64,000 nucleotides of DNA. Origin: WHSO01 sp050485485 (lineage in GTDB: Bacteria; Pseudomonadota; Alphaproteobacteria; SMXQ01). Location: contig JBJHBM010000001.1 of NCBI GenBank assembly GCA_050485485.1, forward strand, positions 186,001-250,000, written 5' to 3'. The position numbers and the translations under genes were made by a program. A model generated the notes under the pieces. That model was given only the letters and a program-made list of their open reading frames with translations. It was not told the origin of the DNA and made no database searches. This document shows positions 1 to 7,304 of the stretch, in pieces; position 1 is the first letter of the stretch; the number at the start of each line of letters is the position of its first letter.

Positions 1-275
1 CGAGCCTCGAACGCGCCGGCATCACCTGCAACAAGAACGCGATCCCGTTCGATCCCGAAAAGCCGTTCGTCACCTCCGGCGTCCGGCTCGGCACCCCGGC
101 CGGCACCACGCGCGGCTTCGGCCCGGCGGAATGGCGCAGCATCGGCGCATGGATCGGCGAGGTGCTGGACGGCCTCAGGGCGTCGCCCGACGACAACGGC
201 AAGGTCGAAGCGGCGGTACGCGCCCGCGTTCTCGATCTGTGTAAGCGGTTTCCCATTTACCCGGACCAGAGATAG
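1..275 (+). CDS. glyA: Serine hydroxymethyltransferase, C-terminal fragment
   Basis: The open frame entering the window (codons from base 3) encodes about 90 residues ending at TAG 273-275. It contains the GlyA C-terminal signature around GITCNKNAIPFDPEKPFVTS followed by GVRLGTPAGTTRGF, which belongs to the small domain of this PLP enzyme that interconverts serine and glycine with tetrahydrofolate. The active-site lysine lies upstream of the window. It sits 39 bases before nrdR on the same strand, the usual alphaproteobacterial order glyA-nrdR-rib. Only the 5' truncation by the window edge is unusual. Confidence 0.93.
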   Translation, partial: SLERAGITCNKNAIPFDPEKPFVTSGVRLGTPAGTTRGFGPAEWRSIGAWIGEVLDGLRASPDDNGKVEAAVRARVLDLCKRFPIYPDQR

Positions 276-314
276 GCCGACCAGAAACGAACGCCCGGCA
301 AGGAGCTCCACGAC

Positions 315-776
315 ATGCGCTGTCCGTTTTGCGGTCACGATGATACGCAGGTGAAGGATTCGCGGCCCACCGAAGACGGCGCCGCCATCCGGCGTCGCCG
401 CTTCTGCCCCGCGTGCGGTTCCCGCTGGACCACGTTCGAGCGCGTCCATCTGCGCGAGCTCGTCGTGGTCAAGTCGAGCGGCCATAAGGAGCCGTTCGAC
501 CGCGACAAGCTCGCGCGCTCGATCCGCATCGCGGTGCGCAAGCGTCCGGTGGACGAGGAGAAGGTGGAGCGCATCGTCAATTCGATCCAGCGCCGGCTGG
601 AAACGCTGGGCGAAAGCGAGATTCCCTCCTCGCACATCGGCCAGCTCGTGATGGAGGCGCTTTCCAGCGTGGACCAGGTGGCCTACGTCCGGTTCGCCTC
701 GGTCTATCGCAACTTCCGCGAAGCCAAGGACTTCGAGGAATTCCTGGGCACGCTGAGCGGTGGCGAGCGCGACTGA
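315..776 (+). CDS. nrdR: Transcriptional repressor NrdR
   Basis: This 153-residue protein matches the usual NrdR length. A zinc ribbon is formed by C3-x-x-C6 and C31-x-x-C34, and the ATP-cone domain fills roughly residues 49-139. In this family ATP/dATP binding controls repression of ribonucleotide reductase genes through NrdR boxes. A Shine-Dalgarno AAGGAG lies just upstream of ATG 315. The 3' end overlaps ribD by 17 bases, so the two are probably translated from one message. Its target genes are not in the window. Confidence 0.96.
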   Translation: MRCPFCGHDDTQVKDSRPTEDGAAIRRRRFCPACGSRWTTFERVHLRELVVVKSSGHKEPFDRDKLARSIRIAVRKRPVDEEKVERIVNSIQRRLETLGESEIPSSHIGQLVMEALSSVDQVAYVRFASVYRNFREAKDFEEFLGTLSGGERD

Positions 777-1890
777 CGCAACCGATCTCCGTTACATGCA
801 GGCGGCGCTCGCGCTCGCGCGGCGGGCGCTCGGGCGCGTCCATCCCAATCCGGCGGTAGGCTGCGTCATCGTTGCCGAGGACGGGGAAGTGGTCGGGCGC
901 GGCTGGACCCAGCCCGGCGGCCGTCCCCATGCCGAGACCGAGGCCCTGGCCCGGGCCGGCACGCGGGCGCGCGGCGCCACCGCCTACGTCTCCCTGGAGC
1001 CCTGCTGCCATACCGGTAAGACCGGCCCCTGCGCCGATGCCCTGGCCGGCGCGGGCATCCGGCGCGTGGTGGCGGCGATCGAGGACCCGGATCCGCGCGT
1101 CGCCGGCGGCGGCATGGCACGCCTCAAGGCGGCCGGGATCGAGACGCGCATCGGCGTGTGCCGCGGCGACGCGGAGCGGCTCAACGCCGGCTTCATCAAG
1201 CGGGTGACGCTCGGCCGTCCGCTCGTCACCCTCAAGCTCGCCACCACCCTCGACGGCCGGGTGGCCACGCGCACGGGGGAGAGCCAGTGGATCACGGGCG
1301 AAACCGCGCGCGCCTGGGGCCATGCGCTGCGCGCGAGCCACGACGCCGCCGTGACCGGCTCCTCCACCGTGCGCGCCGACGATCCCGACCTGACCTGCCG
1401 CCTGCCGGGCATGGCGGCGGCATCGCCGATCCGCGTGGTCATGGATTCGCGGCTCACCTTGCCGCTCACCTCCCGCATCGCCGCCACGGCCGACCGGCGG
1501 CCGACCTGGATCGTGACATGCGTGGGGGCGGACGAAGCGCGCCGCGCCGCGTTTCTCGATCTCGGCATCGAGGTGATCGAGGTGCCGGTAGGAGAGGGCG
1601 GCCGTCCCGACGTGAAAGCCACCCTCAAAGAGCTCGCGGCGCGCGGTCTCACCCGCGTCATGGTCGAGGGCGGGCCGCACATCGTCGCGACCTTCCTGCG
1701 CGCCCGCATGGTGGACCGGATCGCCTGGTTCCGGGCCCCCGACGTGATCGGCGGAGACGGCCTCCCCGTGGCTCATGCGTTCGGGGTGGACGGGCTCGCG
1801 CAGATGGCGACGTTCGTCCGAGTGCGGGCGATTCCCTGCGGGCGCGACGTGCTGGAGCTTTATGAGCCCGGCACCCGCTCCGAAAGCTGA
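760..1890 (+). CDS. ribD: Bifunctional diaminohydroxyphosphoribosylaminopyrimidine deaminase / 5-amino-6-(5-phosphoribosylamino)uracil reductase
   Basis: RibD carries out the second and third steps of riboflavin synthesis. The N-terminal cytidine-deaminase-like domain has the zinc site H57-A-E59 and the cysteines C82 and C91 of PCCHTGKTGPC. The C-terminal RibD reductase domain starts near residue 150 (LKLATTLDGRVAT). At 376 residues it is a normal fused enzyme. The start is taken as GTG 760, overlapping nrdR; ATG 796 (MQAALALARR) is a possible alternative that still keeps the whole deaminase core. It is cotranscribed with ribE and ribH. Confidence 0.95.
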   Translation: MASATDATDLRYMQAALALARRALGRVHPNPAVGCVIVAEDGEVVGRGWTQPGGRPHAETEALARAGTRARGATAYVSLEPCCHTGKTGPCADALAGAGIRRVVAAIEDPDPRVAGGGMARLKAAGIETRIGVCRGDAERLNAGFIKRVTLGRPLVTLKLATTLDGRVATRTGESQWITGETARAWGHALRASHDAAVTGSSTVRADDPDLTCRLPGMAAASPIRVVMDSRLTLPLTSRIAATADRRPTWIVTCVGADEARRAAFLDLGIEVIEVPVGEGGRPDVKATLKELAARGLTRVMVEGGPHIVATFLRARMVDRIAWFRAPDVIGGDGLPVAHAFGVDGLAQMATFVRVRAIPCGRDVLELYEPGTRSES

Positions 1891-1915
1891 GAGGACCGGG
1901 AGGAAGGCGTAGATC

Positions 1916-2521
1916 ATGTTCACCGGCATCGTCACCGACGTGGGGGAAGTGCGGCGCGTGGTTCCGGGCAGCGACACGCGCATCGAGATCGCCTGCGCCT
2001 ACGATCCGGACGGCATCGCGATCGGGGCCTCGATCGCCTGTTCGGGGCCGTGTCTCACGGTCGTCGGGAAGGGACGGAGCGACGGCCGGGCCTGGTTCGC
2101 GGTGGAGGCTTCGCCGGAAACGATGAAGCGCACCACCATCGGCCGCTGGCGGCCCGGCACCCGCGTCAACCTGGAGCGCGCGTTGAAGGCGGGCGACGAG
2201 TTGGGAGGGCACATCGTCTCGGGCCATGTGGACGGTACCGCGGAGGCGGTCGTGCGTGCCCCGGAGGGCGGGGAAGGGGGCTCGGTGCGGTTCGTCTTTC
2301 GCGCCCCCGGCGATCTCGCCCGCTTCATCGCCGCCAAGGGCTCGGTGACGCTCGACGGGGTTTCGCTGACCGTCAACGAGGCGTCCGGCACCGAGTTCGC
2401 GGTCAACGTCATCCCCCATACCCTGGCCCATACCACGCTCGGCGCGGTGCGGCCGGGGGACGTCCTCAACCTCGAGATCGACATGCTGGCGCGCTACGTC
2501 GCGCGTCTCGCCGAAGGCTGA
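1916..2521 (+). CDS. ribE: Riboflavin synthase, alpha chain
   Basis: This enzyme dismutates two 6,7-dimethyl-8-ribityllumazine molecules to riboflavin. The 201-residue sequence has the invariant N-terminus MFTGIV and two lumazine-binding barrels; the second begins around GGHIVSGHVDGTAEAV. A strong GGGAGGAAGG precedes ATG 1916. It follows ribD by 25 bases. In many relatives ribBA lies between this gene and ribH, but here there are only 125 non-coding bases. Confidence 0.96.
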   Translation: MFTGIVTDVGEVRRVVPGSDTRIEIACAYDPDGIAIGASIACSGPCLTVVGKGRSDGRAWFAVEASPETMKRTTIGRWRPGTRVNLERALKAGDELGGHIVSGHVDGTAEAVVRAPEGGEGGSVRFVFRAPGDLARFIAAKGSVTLDGVSLTVNEASGTEFAVNVIPHTLAHTTLGAVRPGDVLNLEIDMLARYVARLAEG

Positions 2522-2646
2522 GCCCGGCCGCGCGGCGCCGGCGCCGCCCGACGTGCCCCTTGGCGCGCGCCGGCTTATGGGGCTATGTTCGGCGCTTCGC
2601 GCGGCTTGCGCTCGGGCCGCGCGCACCGTTCGCCAGGGAAGACTCC

Positions 2647-3114
2647 ATGCCGCGCCAGCCCCACGTCCAGCCTCATGTGATGATCGTCGAGGCCCGTTTC
2701 TACCAGGACATCGCCGACGAGCTGGTGAAGGGCGCCGTGGCGGCGCTGGAGGCGGCGGGCGCCACCTGGGAGCGTTTCGCGGTGCCGGGCGCGTTCGAGA
2801 TTCCGGGCGCGATCCGACTGGCGCTCGACGCCAAGGGCAAGGACGGGGGGGCGCGCTTCGACGGCTACGTCGCGCTCGGCTGCGTGATCCGGGGCGAGAC
2901 CACCCATTACGACTACGTCTGCGGGGAATCGGCGCGCGGCCTTCAGGACCTCGCGCTGCGCCACAAGGCCTGCATCGGCTACGGCATCCTCACGGTCGAG
3001 AACCGCGAGCAGGCGATGGTGCGCGCCGACGGACGCAAGAGCGTGAAAGGCAGGGACGCGGTCGAGGCCTGCCTCGCCATGATCGCCCTGCGCGATGCGT
3101 TCGGCGGTGCGTGA
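2647..3114 (+). CDS. ribH: 6,7-dimethyl-8-ribityllumazine synthase
   Basis: RibH condenses 5-amino-6-ribitylaminouracil with dihydroxybutanone phosphate. The protein is 155 residues from ATG 2647 (MPRQPHVQPHV), the normal length; the much longer open frame running in from 2050 is readthrough of an antisense-like frame inside ribE. Family landmarks are VPGAFEIPGAIRLA, the segment GCVIRGETTHYDYV with the catalytic histidine, and GILTVENREQA. It ends 4 bases before the chosen start of nusB. Confidence 0.95.
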   Translation: MPRQPHVQPHVMIVEARFYQDIADELVKGAVAALEAAGATWERFAVPGAFEIPGAIRLALDAKGKDGGARFDGYVALGCVIRGETTHYDYVCGESARGLQDLALRHKACIGYGILTVENREQAMVRADGRKSVKGRDAVEACLAMIALRDAFGGA

Positions 3115-3118
3115 GGCG

Positions 3119-3634
3119 ATGAACGGCACGGCGGAGCGCAAGGGCGTCGCGGCCACGGCCGGCAACCGCCGCTCGGCGGCGCGGCTCGCCGCGGTGCAGG
3201 CGCTCTACCAGATGCAGCTTTCCGGCGTGACCGCCGAGGAGGCCATCGCCCAGTTCACCGCGGGGCACGCGGCCTCTCCGGTCTCCGACGAGGAGGACGG
3301 CGCCGAGGCCCTGCCGCCGCTGGAGCCGGGCCTGTTCGGCGCGATCGTGCGCGGCGTGTCGGGCGGCCGTGCCCGTTTCGACGGGATGATCGCGGGCGCG
3401 CTCACGACCGACTGGACCGTGGAGCGGCTCCAGATCCTGGTGCGGCTGATCCTCGAGGCCGGGGTGTTCGAGCTGACCGAGCGCACCGACGTGCCGCCGC
3501 GCGTCGCCATCAACGAATACGTCAATCTTGCCCATGCCTTCTTCGACGGTGCCGAGCCCGGCCTCGTCAACGGCGTGCTCGATGCCGTCGCAAAGTCGTA
3601 CCGCGGCGACGAGATGACGCGGACGCGGGGCTGA
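3119..3634 (+). CDS. nusB: Transcription antitermination protein NusB
   Basis: NusB with NusE/S10 binds boxA RNA and supports rRNA antitermination. The 171-residue form starting at ATG 3119 (MNGTAERKG) is preferred over ATG 3095, which would overlap ribH. The family core is RRSAARLAAVQALYQMQLSG at the N-terminus and the C-terminal VAINEYVNLAHAFFD ... FVNGVLD-like region. An acidic insertion near residues 53-60 (SDEEDGAEA) is typical of alphaproteobacteria. It lies between ribH and thiL in a conserved order. Confidence 0.93.
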   Translation: MNGTAERKGVAATAGNRRSAARLAAVQALYQMQLSGVTAEEAIAQFTAGHAASPVSDEEDGAEALPPLEPGLFGAIVRGVSGGRARFDGMIAGALTTDWTVERLQILVRLILEAGVFELTERTDVPPRVAINEYVNLAHAFFDGAEPGLVNGVLDAVAKSYRGDEMTRTRG

Positions 3635-3643
3635 GGGCAGATC

Positions 3644-4630
3644 ATGCCGATGGACGAGTTCGGATTGATCGCCCGACATTTCGCGCCCATCGCCGCCGCC
3701 GAGCCGGGCGCGCTCGGCCTCCTCGACGACGCCGCGGTGCTGGGACTCGCGCCCGGGACCAGGCTGGTCGTCACCACCGACGCGCTGGTGGCGGGCGTCC
3801 ATTTCTTTCCCGGCGATCCGCCGGGCGACATCGCCCGCAAGCTGATGCGCGTCAACCTTTCCGACCTCGCGGCGATGGGCGCGCGGCCGCGCGCGGTGCT
3901 GCTCGCGGCGGTGCTGCCGCGCGACACCGACGATGCCTGGCTCGCCGCCTTCGCCGAGGGGCTGGCGGCCGACGCCGCGACCTTCTCCGCCCCGCTGGTG
4001 GGCGGCGACACCGTCGCCACCGACGGTCCGCTCACGCTCTCGCTCACCGCGCTCGGAGAGATCGAGGGCGCGCCGCTGCTGCGTTCGGGGGCGCGGGCGG
4101 GGGACGACATCTATGTCTCGGGGACCATCGGCGACGCGGCGCTCGGCTACATCATCCTCGACGGGCAGGATTTCGGCTGCGACGCCGAGACCCTGGCGCC
4201 GCTGGTGGCGCGCTACCTGGTGCCGGAGCCGCGCCTCGCGCTCGGCCGCGCGCTCGCCGCCGAAGGGCTCGCCCATGCCTGCATCGACGTTTCCGACGGG
4301 CTGCTCGCCGATCTCGCGCATGTCGCCGAGTGCTCGGGCCTCGGCGCCGAGATCGCGGCGGCGGCGGTGCCGCTGTCGCCGCTCGCGCGTCGGCTGGTGG
4401 CGGAGCGTCCCGAGCTGATGACCGACGTGCTGACCGGCGGCGACGACTACGAGCTGTGCTTCACGGCCTCGCCCGCGTCGCGCGCGCGGATCGAGGCCGC
4501 GGCGGCCTCGGTGGGCGTGCCGGTCGCCCGGATCGGGCTGATGGGGCCGGGAAAGGGGGTCGCCGTGGGCGACGCCGAGGCCCTCGGGATCGAGCTCAAC
4601 GCACTAGGATTCAAGCACTTTCTGGAGTAG
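3644..4630 (+). CDS. thiL: Thiamine-monophosphate kinase
   Basis: ThiL phosphorylates thiamine monophosphate to the coenzyme thiamine diphosphate. The 328 residues show the AIRS-related fold: the N-terminal GLLDDAAVL metal/nucleotide motif, KLMRVNLSDLAAMGARP, GGDTVAT, the C-terminal half with CIDVSDGLLADLAH, and TGGDDYELCF. It follows nusB by 9 bases and is the last gene of the cofactor block. No TPP riboswitch-like sequence was seen in front of it, which fits an operon-internal gene. Confidence 0.95.
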   Translation: MPMDEFGLIARHFAPIAAAEPGALGLLDDAAVLGLAPGTRLVVTTDALVAGVHFFPGDPPGDIARKLMRVNLSDLAAMGARPRAVLLAAVLPRDTDDAWLAAFAEGLAADAATFSAPLVGGDTVATDGPLTLSLTALGEIEGAPLLRSGARAGDDIYVSGTIGDAALGYIILDGQDFGCDAETLAPLVARYLVPEPRLALGRALAAEGLAHACIDVSDGLLADLAHVAECSGLGAEIAAAAVPLSPLARRLVAERPELMTDVLTGGDDYELCFTASPASRARIEAAAASVGVPVARIGLMGPGKGVAVGDAEALGIELNALGFKHFLE

Positions 4631-4730
4631 GGGGCGTGCCTGCATGCCACGTATGCCTGTAATGCATTTGTCTCTTCACAGCCGATGAATTAACAGCTTT
4701 CATGCGCACTTTCGCTGTCGGGGCTTTTTC

Positions 4731-5285
4731 ATGATTGCGATGCAGTACACCATCCGGTTGGCCGGCGATTACGACCTCAAGCTTCTCCGTGACCGCGTCA
4801 CCCGCCGAAAACCCCTGTTCGATGGTCTCAAGGGGTTGGTGCACAAGACCTACATGTTCGATCCGGAACAAGCCGTCTACGCGCCGTTCTACGTCTGGGA
4901 GAGCGACGAGGCCGCCCGCGCCTTCCTCCTGGGCGACCTGTTCCGCGACGTGGTCGTCACCTTCGGCCGGCCGCGCGTGCGCATGTGGAACGTCCTGCTG
5001 TTCGGCGGCGAGCCCCACGAGAGCCCGCCCCAGCTCGCCGTCAAGGAGCATGACGTCATCCCGGCGGAGCAGGGGCTCGCCGAACTGATGGAGGCGGAGC
5101 AGGCGCTCCACGAGCGCGCCATGAAGACCGAGGGGCTCTGTTACCATCTGTCCGCCATAGACCCCGACCGATGGGAGATCATGCGATATTCGGTCTGGTG
5201 CGACCCCCGGCAAGTCCAGAAATGCGACGCCGACGCCGTCGAAAGCTTCAATATCCTCCAGCTTTGCGAGCCCGAAAGGGTCTGA
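4731..5285 (+). CDS. DUF4865 family protein
   Basis: This 184-residue cytoplasmic protein begins MIAMQYTIRL, and together with the YAPFYVWESD segment and the GRPRVRMW segment it resembles the DUF4865 family, which has a ferredoxin-like monooxygenase-type fold of unknown activity. ATG 4731 is chosen because the family starts MIAMQY. It stands alone 100 bases after thiL. The role is unknown; assignment is by recalled family pattern, not by a search. Confidence 0.72.
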   Translation: MIAMQYTIRLAGDYDLKLLRDRVTRRKPLFDGLKGLVHKTYMFDPEQAVYAPFYVWESDEAARAFLLGDLFRDVVVTFGRPRVRMWNVLLFGGEPHESPPQLAVKEHDVIPAEQGLAELMEAEQALHERAMKTEGLCYHLSAIDPDRWEIMRYSVWCDPRQVQKCDADAVESFNILQLCEPERV

Positions 5286-5387
5286 ACGGCCCTTCCATTC
5301 CCTCCGAAACGCTCGCTTTACCCAATCTTTAGACACCCCGGGCATCCTCCTTGGGCCGTACAGACGGCCTCGAACCGGGAGGAAACC

Positions 5388-5840
5388 TTGGCAAACGCGG
5401 CCTTCCGCCTCGCCGGCGCGCTCGCCCTCGCGGCCTTTGCCGCCGCTTCCGCCGCCGCGCAGGCCCCCGAATCCGCTTCCGGCGGCGCCGACTGGTTCGG
5501 AAACGAGCGCGTGCAGTTCTTCCGCCTCGCGCCCTTCAGCATCCCGGTGGTCCGCGACGGCCGCCTGCTCCGCCAGGTCAGCCTCACGGTCACGCTGGAA
5601 ACCGGCAACGTGTCCCAGCGCAACAAGGTGATCGAGCGGCGCCTTGCGCTGCAGAACGCGTTCCTGAAGGACCTCTATGCGGTGCTGGCGCTGCACGACG
5701 GCGAGGACGGCCGCGCGCTCAATCTCGACACCGTGAAGGTCCGCCTGCGCCGGGTCGCGGACGGCGTGCTGGGGCCGGGCATCGCCCGCGACATCCTGAT
5801 CGAATCGGTTCACGTCCGTCGCTTCCCCCAGGAAGGCTAG
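5388..5840 (+). CDS. Small exported protein of unknown function
   Basis: The 150-residue protein begins at TTG 5388, chosen because a perfect GGGAGGAAA Shine-Dalgarno precedes it and the codons that follow encode a cleavable signal peptide (hydrophobic residues about 8-22, likely cut after SAAAQA or close by). The mature part contains VSLTVTLETGN and NAFLKDLYAVLALH, a pattern somewhat like the periplasmic domain of FliL (beta strand plus helix). That likeness is an inference only. It precedes an MFS gene by 51 bases on the same strand. I do not recognise a specific family. Confidence 0.65.
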   Translation: MANAAFRLAGALALAAFAAASAAAQAPESASGGADWFGNERVQFFRLAPFSIPVVRDGRLLRQVSLTVTLETGNVSQRNKVIERRLALQNAFLKDLYAVLALHDGEDGRALNLDTVKVRLRRVADGVLGPGIARDILIESVHVRRFPQEG

Positions 5841-5891
5841 GCACGCGATTCGGCCGATGCCTTTCGCATCGGAAAGGTCTAGCTTGGCGCC

Positions 5892-7076
5892 ATGATGCCG
5901 CCCCTCATGCGTCGCAACGTCCTGCTGCTTTCCCTGTGCCAGGCTCTGTTCATGACCGGGACCTCGATGGTCATCACGGTGACGGCGCTCGCGGGCGCGC
6001 TGTGCGCGCCGGTTCCCGGTCTGGCCACCTTGCCCCTGTCGCTGCAGTTCGTCGCCACCATGGCGACGACCGTGCCGGCCTCCTTCGTCATGCGCCGTTT
6101 CGGGCGCCGCGCGGGATTCCTGACCGGCGCCGCGTTCGGGGGACTCGGCGGCGCGATCAACGTCTTCGCCATGCTCGAAGGCGATTTCGTCCTGCTGTGC
6201 ATCGGCTCGGCGCTGATCGGCGTGCTCAACGGCTTTTCCAGCTACTACCGCTTCGCCGCCGCGGACGCGGCCGACGAGGAGAACCGCGCCCGCGCGATCT
6301 CCCTGGTGATGGCAGGCGGCGTGATTGCCGCTTTCACCGGCCCCAATCTCGCACGCTTCACGGCGGAGATGATTGCGGGCGGCACCTTCGCCGGCACCTT
6401 CGCCGCGCTCGCAGCGCTTCAGGTCGTGACCGCGCTGCTGCTCGCCTTCGTCGTGATCCCGAGGCTTACGGCGGCGGAGCGCAAGGAGCAGGGGCGTCCC
6501 GTCGGCGAAATCCTGCGGCATCCCACGGCGCTAGTCGCCATCATCGGCGGCGTCGCCGGCTACAGCGCCATGACGCTGGTGATGACGGCGACACCGCTTG
6601 CCGTCATCGGCCACGACTTCCGACTCGCCGACGCCGCCTTCATCATCCAGTGGCACGTGTTCGCCATGTTCGCGCCGTCGTTCTTCACCGGCTCCCTGAT
6701 CAAGCGCTTCGGCGCGGTGCCGGTGATCGCGACCGGCGCCCTCGCGATCCTCGGTTGTGCCGCCGTCAACCTGCAGGGGACGAGCATCGCCCATTTCACG
6801 CTCGCCCTGGTTCTCCTAGGGGTGGGGTGGAACTTCATGTTCGTCGGCAGCACCGCCCTGCTGTCGGCGGCGGTGGCGCGGCCGGAGCAGGCCAAGATGC
6901 AGGGCCTCAACGATTTCCTCGTGTTCGGCGCGGTGGCGCTGGCATCCCTGTCGTCGGGGGCGCTCCAGCAGGACTTGGGGTGGCAGGCGGTCAATATTGG
7001 CGCCGTCCCCGGAGTTTCCCTCGCGCTTGCCGCGGCCCTTTGGCTGGCGCTCCGCCGTCCCGCCCATGCGGGCTGA
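5892..7076 (+). CDS. MFS transporter
   Basis: This 394-residue integral membrane protein has about 12 hydrophobic helices and the loop 2-3 basic motif VMRRFGRRAGFLTGAAFGGL typical of the major facilitator superfamily. The substrate cannot be told from sequence. The halves are of similar length with a short central loop near ERKEQGRPVGEI. ATG 5892 has only a weak ribosome-binding site, so coupling to the preceding small exported gene is possible. It is followed by 228 bases before hppA. Confidence 0.85.
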   Translation: MMPPLMRRNVLLLSLCQALFMTGTSMVITVTALAGALCAPVPGLATLPLSLQFVATMATTVPASFVMRRFGRRAGFLTGAAFGGLGGAINVFAMLEGDFVLLCIGSALIGVLNGFSSYYRFAAADAADEENRARAISLVMAGGVIAAFTGPNLARFTAEMIAGGTFAGTFAALAALQVVTALLLAFVVIPRLTAAERKEQGRPVGEILRHPTALVAIIGGVAGYSAMTLVMTATPLAVIGHDFRLADAAFIIQWHVFAMFAPSFFTGSLIKRFGAVPVIATGALAILGCAAVNLQGTSIAHFTLALVLLGVGWNFMFVGSTALLSAAVARPEQAKMQGLNDFLVFGAVALASLSSGALQQDLGWQAVNIGAVPGVSLALAAALWLALRRPAHAG

Positions 7077-7304
7077 CGGGCGCCGTGACCTGTAAAAAAC
7101 GCGATTCGGTCGTGAATCCGGGACCTTGCGAGGCCGCTTGGCCCCGACGAGCCGGGTTGCGTCCGGCGGGGACTTCTGGCATGTTCCGCCCACTTTTCCG
7201 AGGCCCCCCAGCCAGGCGCCACAGTGCCAAGACGCCGTCGGGCGCGGTTCCGGGCCTTTATTTTCGCTTCGACATCCCGAACAAGTTTCAGGGGGAATGA
7301 CCAG

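Noticed and set aside
577..1983. Long minus-strand open frame opposite ribD
   Set aside because: It has the low-complexity Arg/Gly/Ala/His composition of an antisense shadow in GC-rich DNA, no ribosome-binding site, and covers well supported ribD.
4631..4730. Small RNA or riboswitch between thiL and the DUF4865 gene
   Set aside because: Only short imperfect hairpins and no recognised core sequence.
4611..6521. 636-codon minus-strand open frame
   Set aside because: It spans three plus-strand genes and an intergenic region, with shadow composition and no family pattern.
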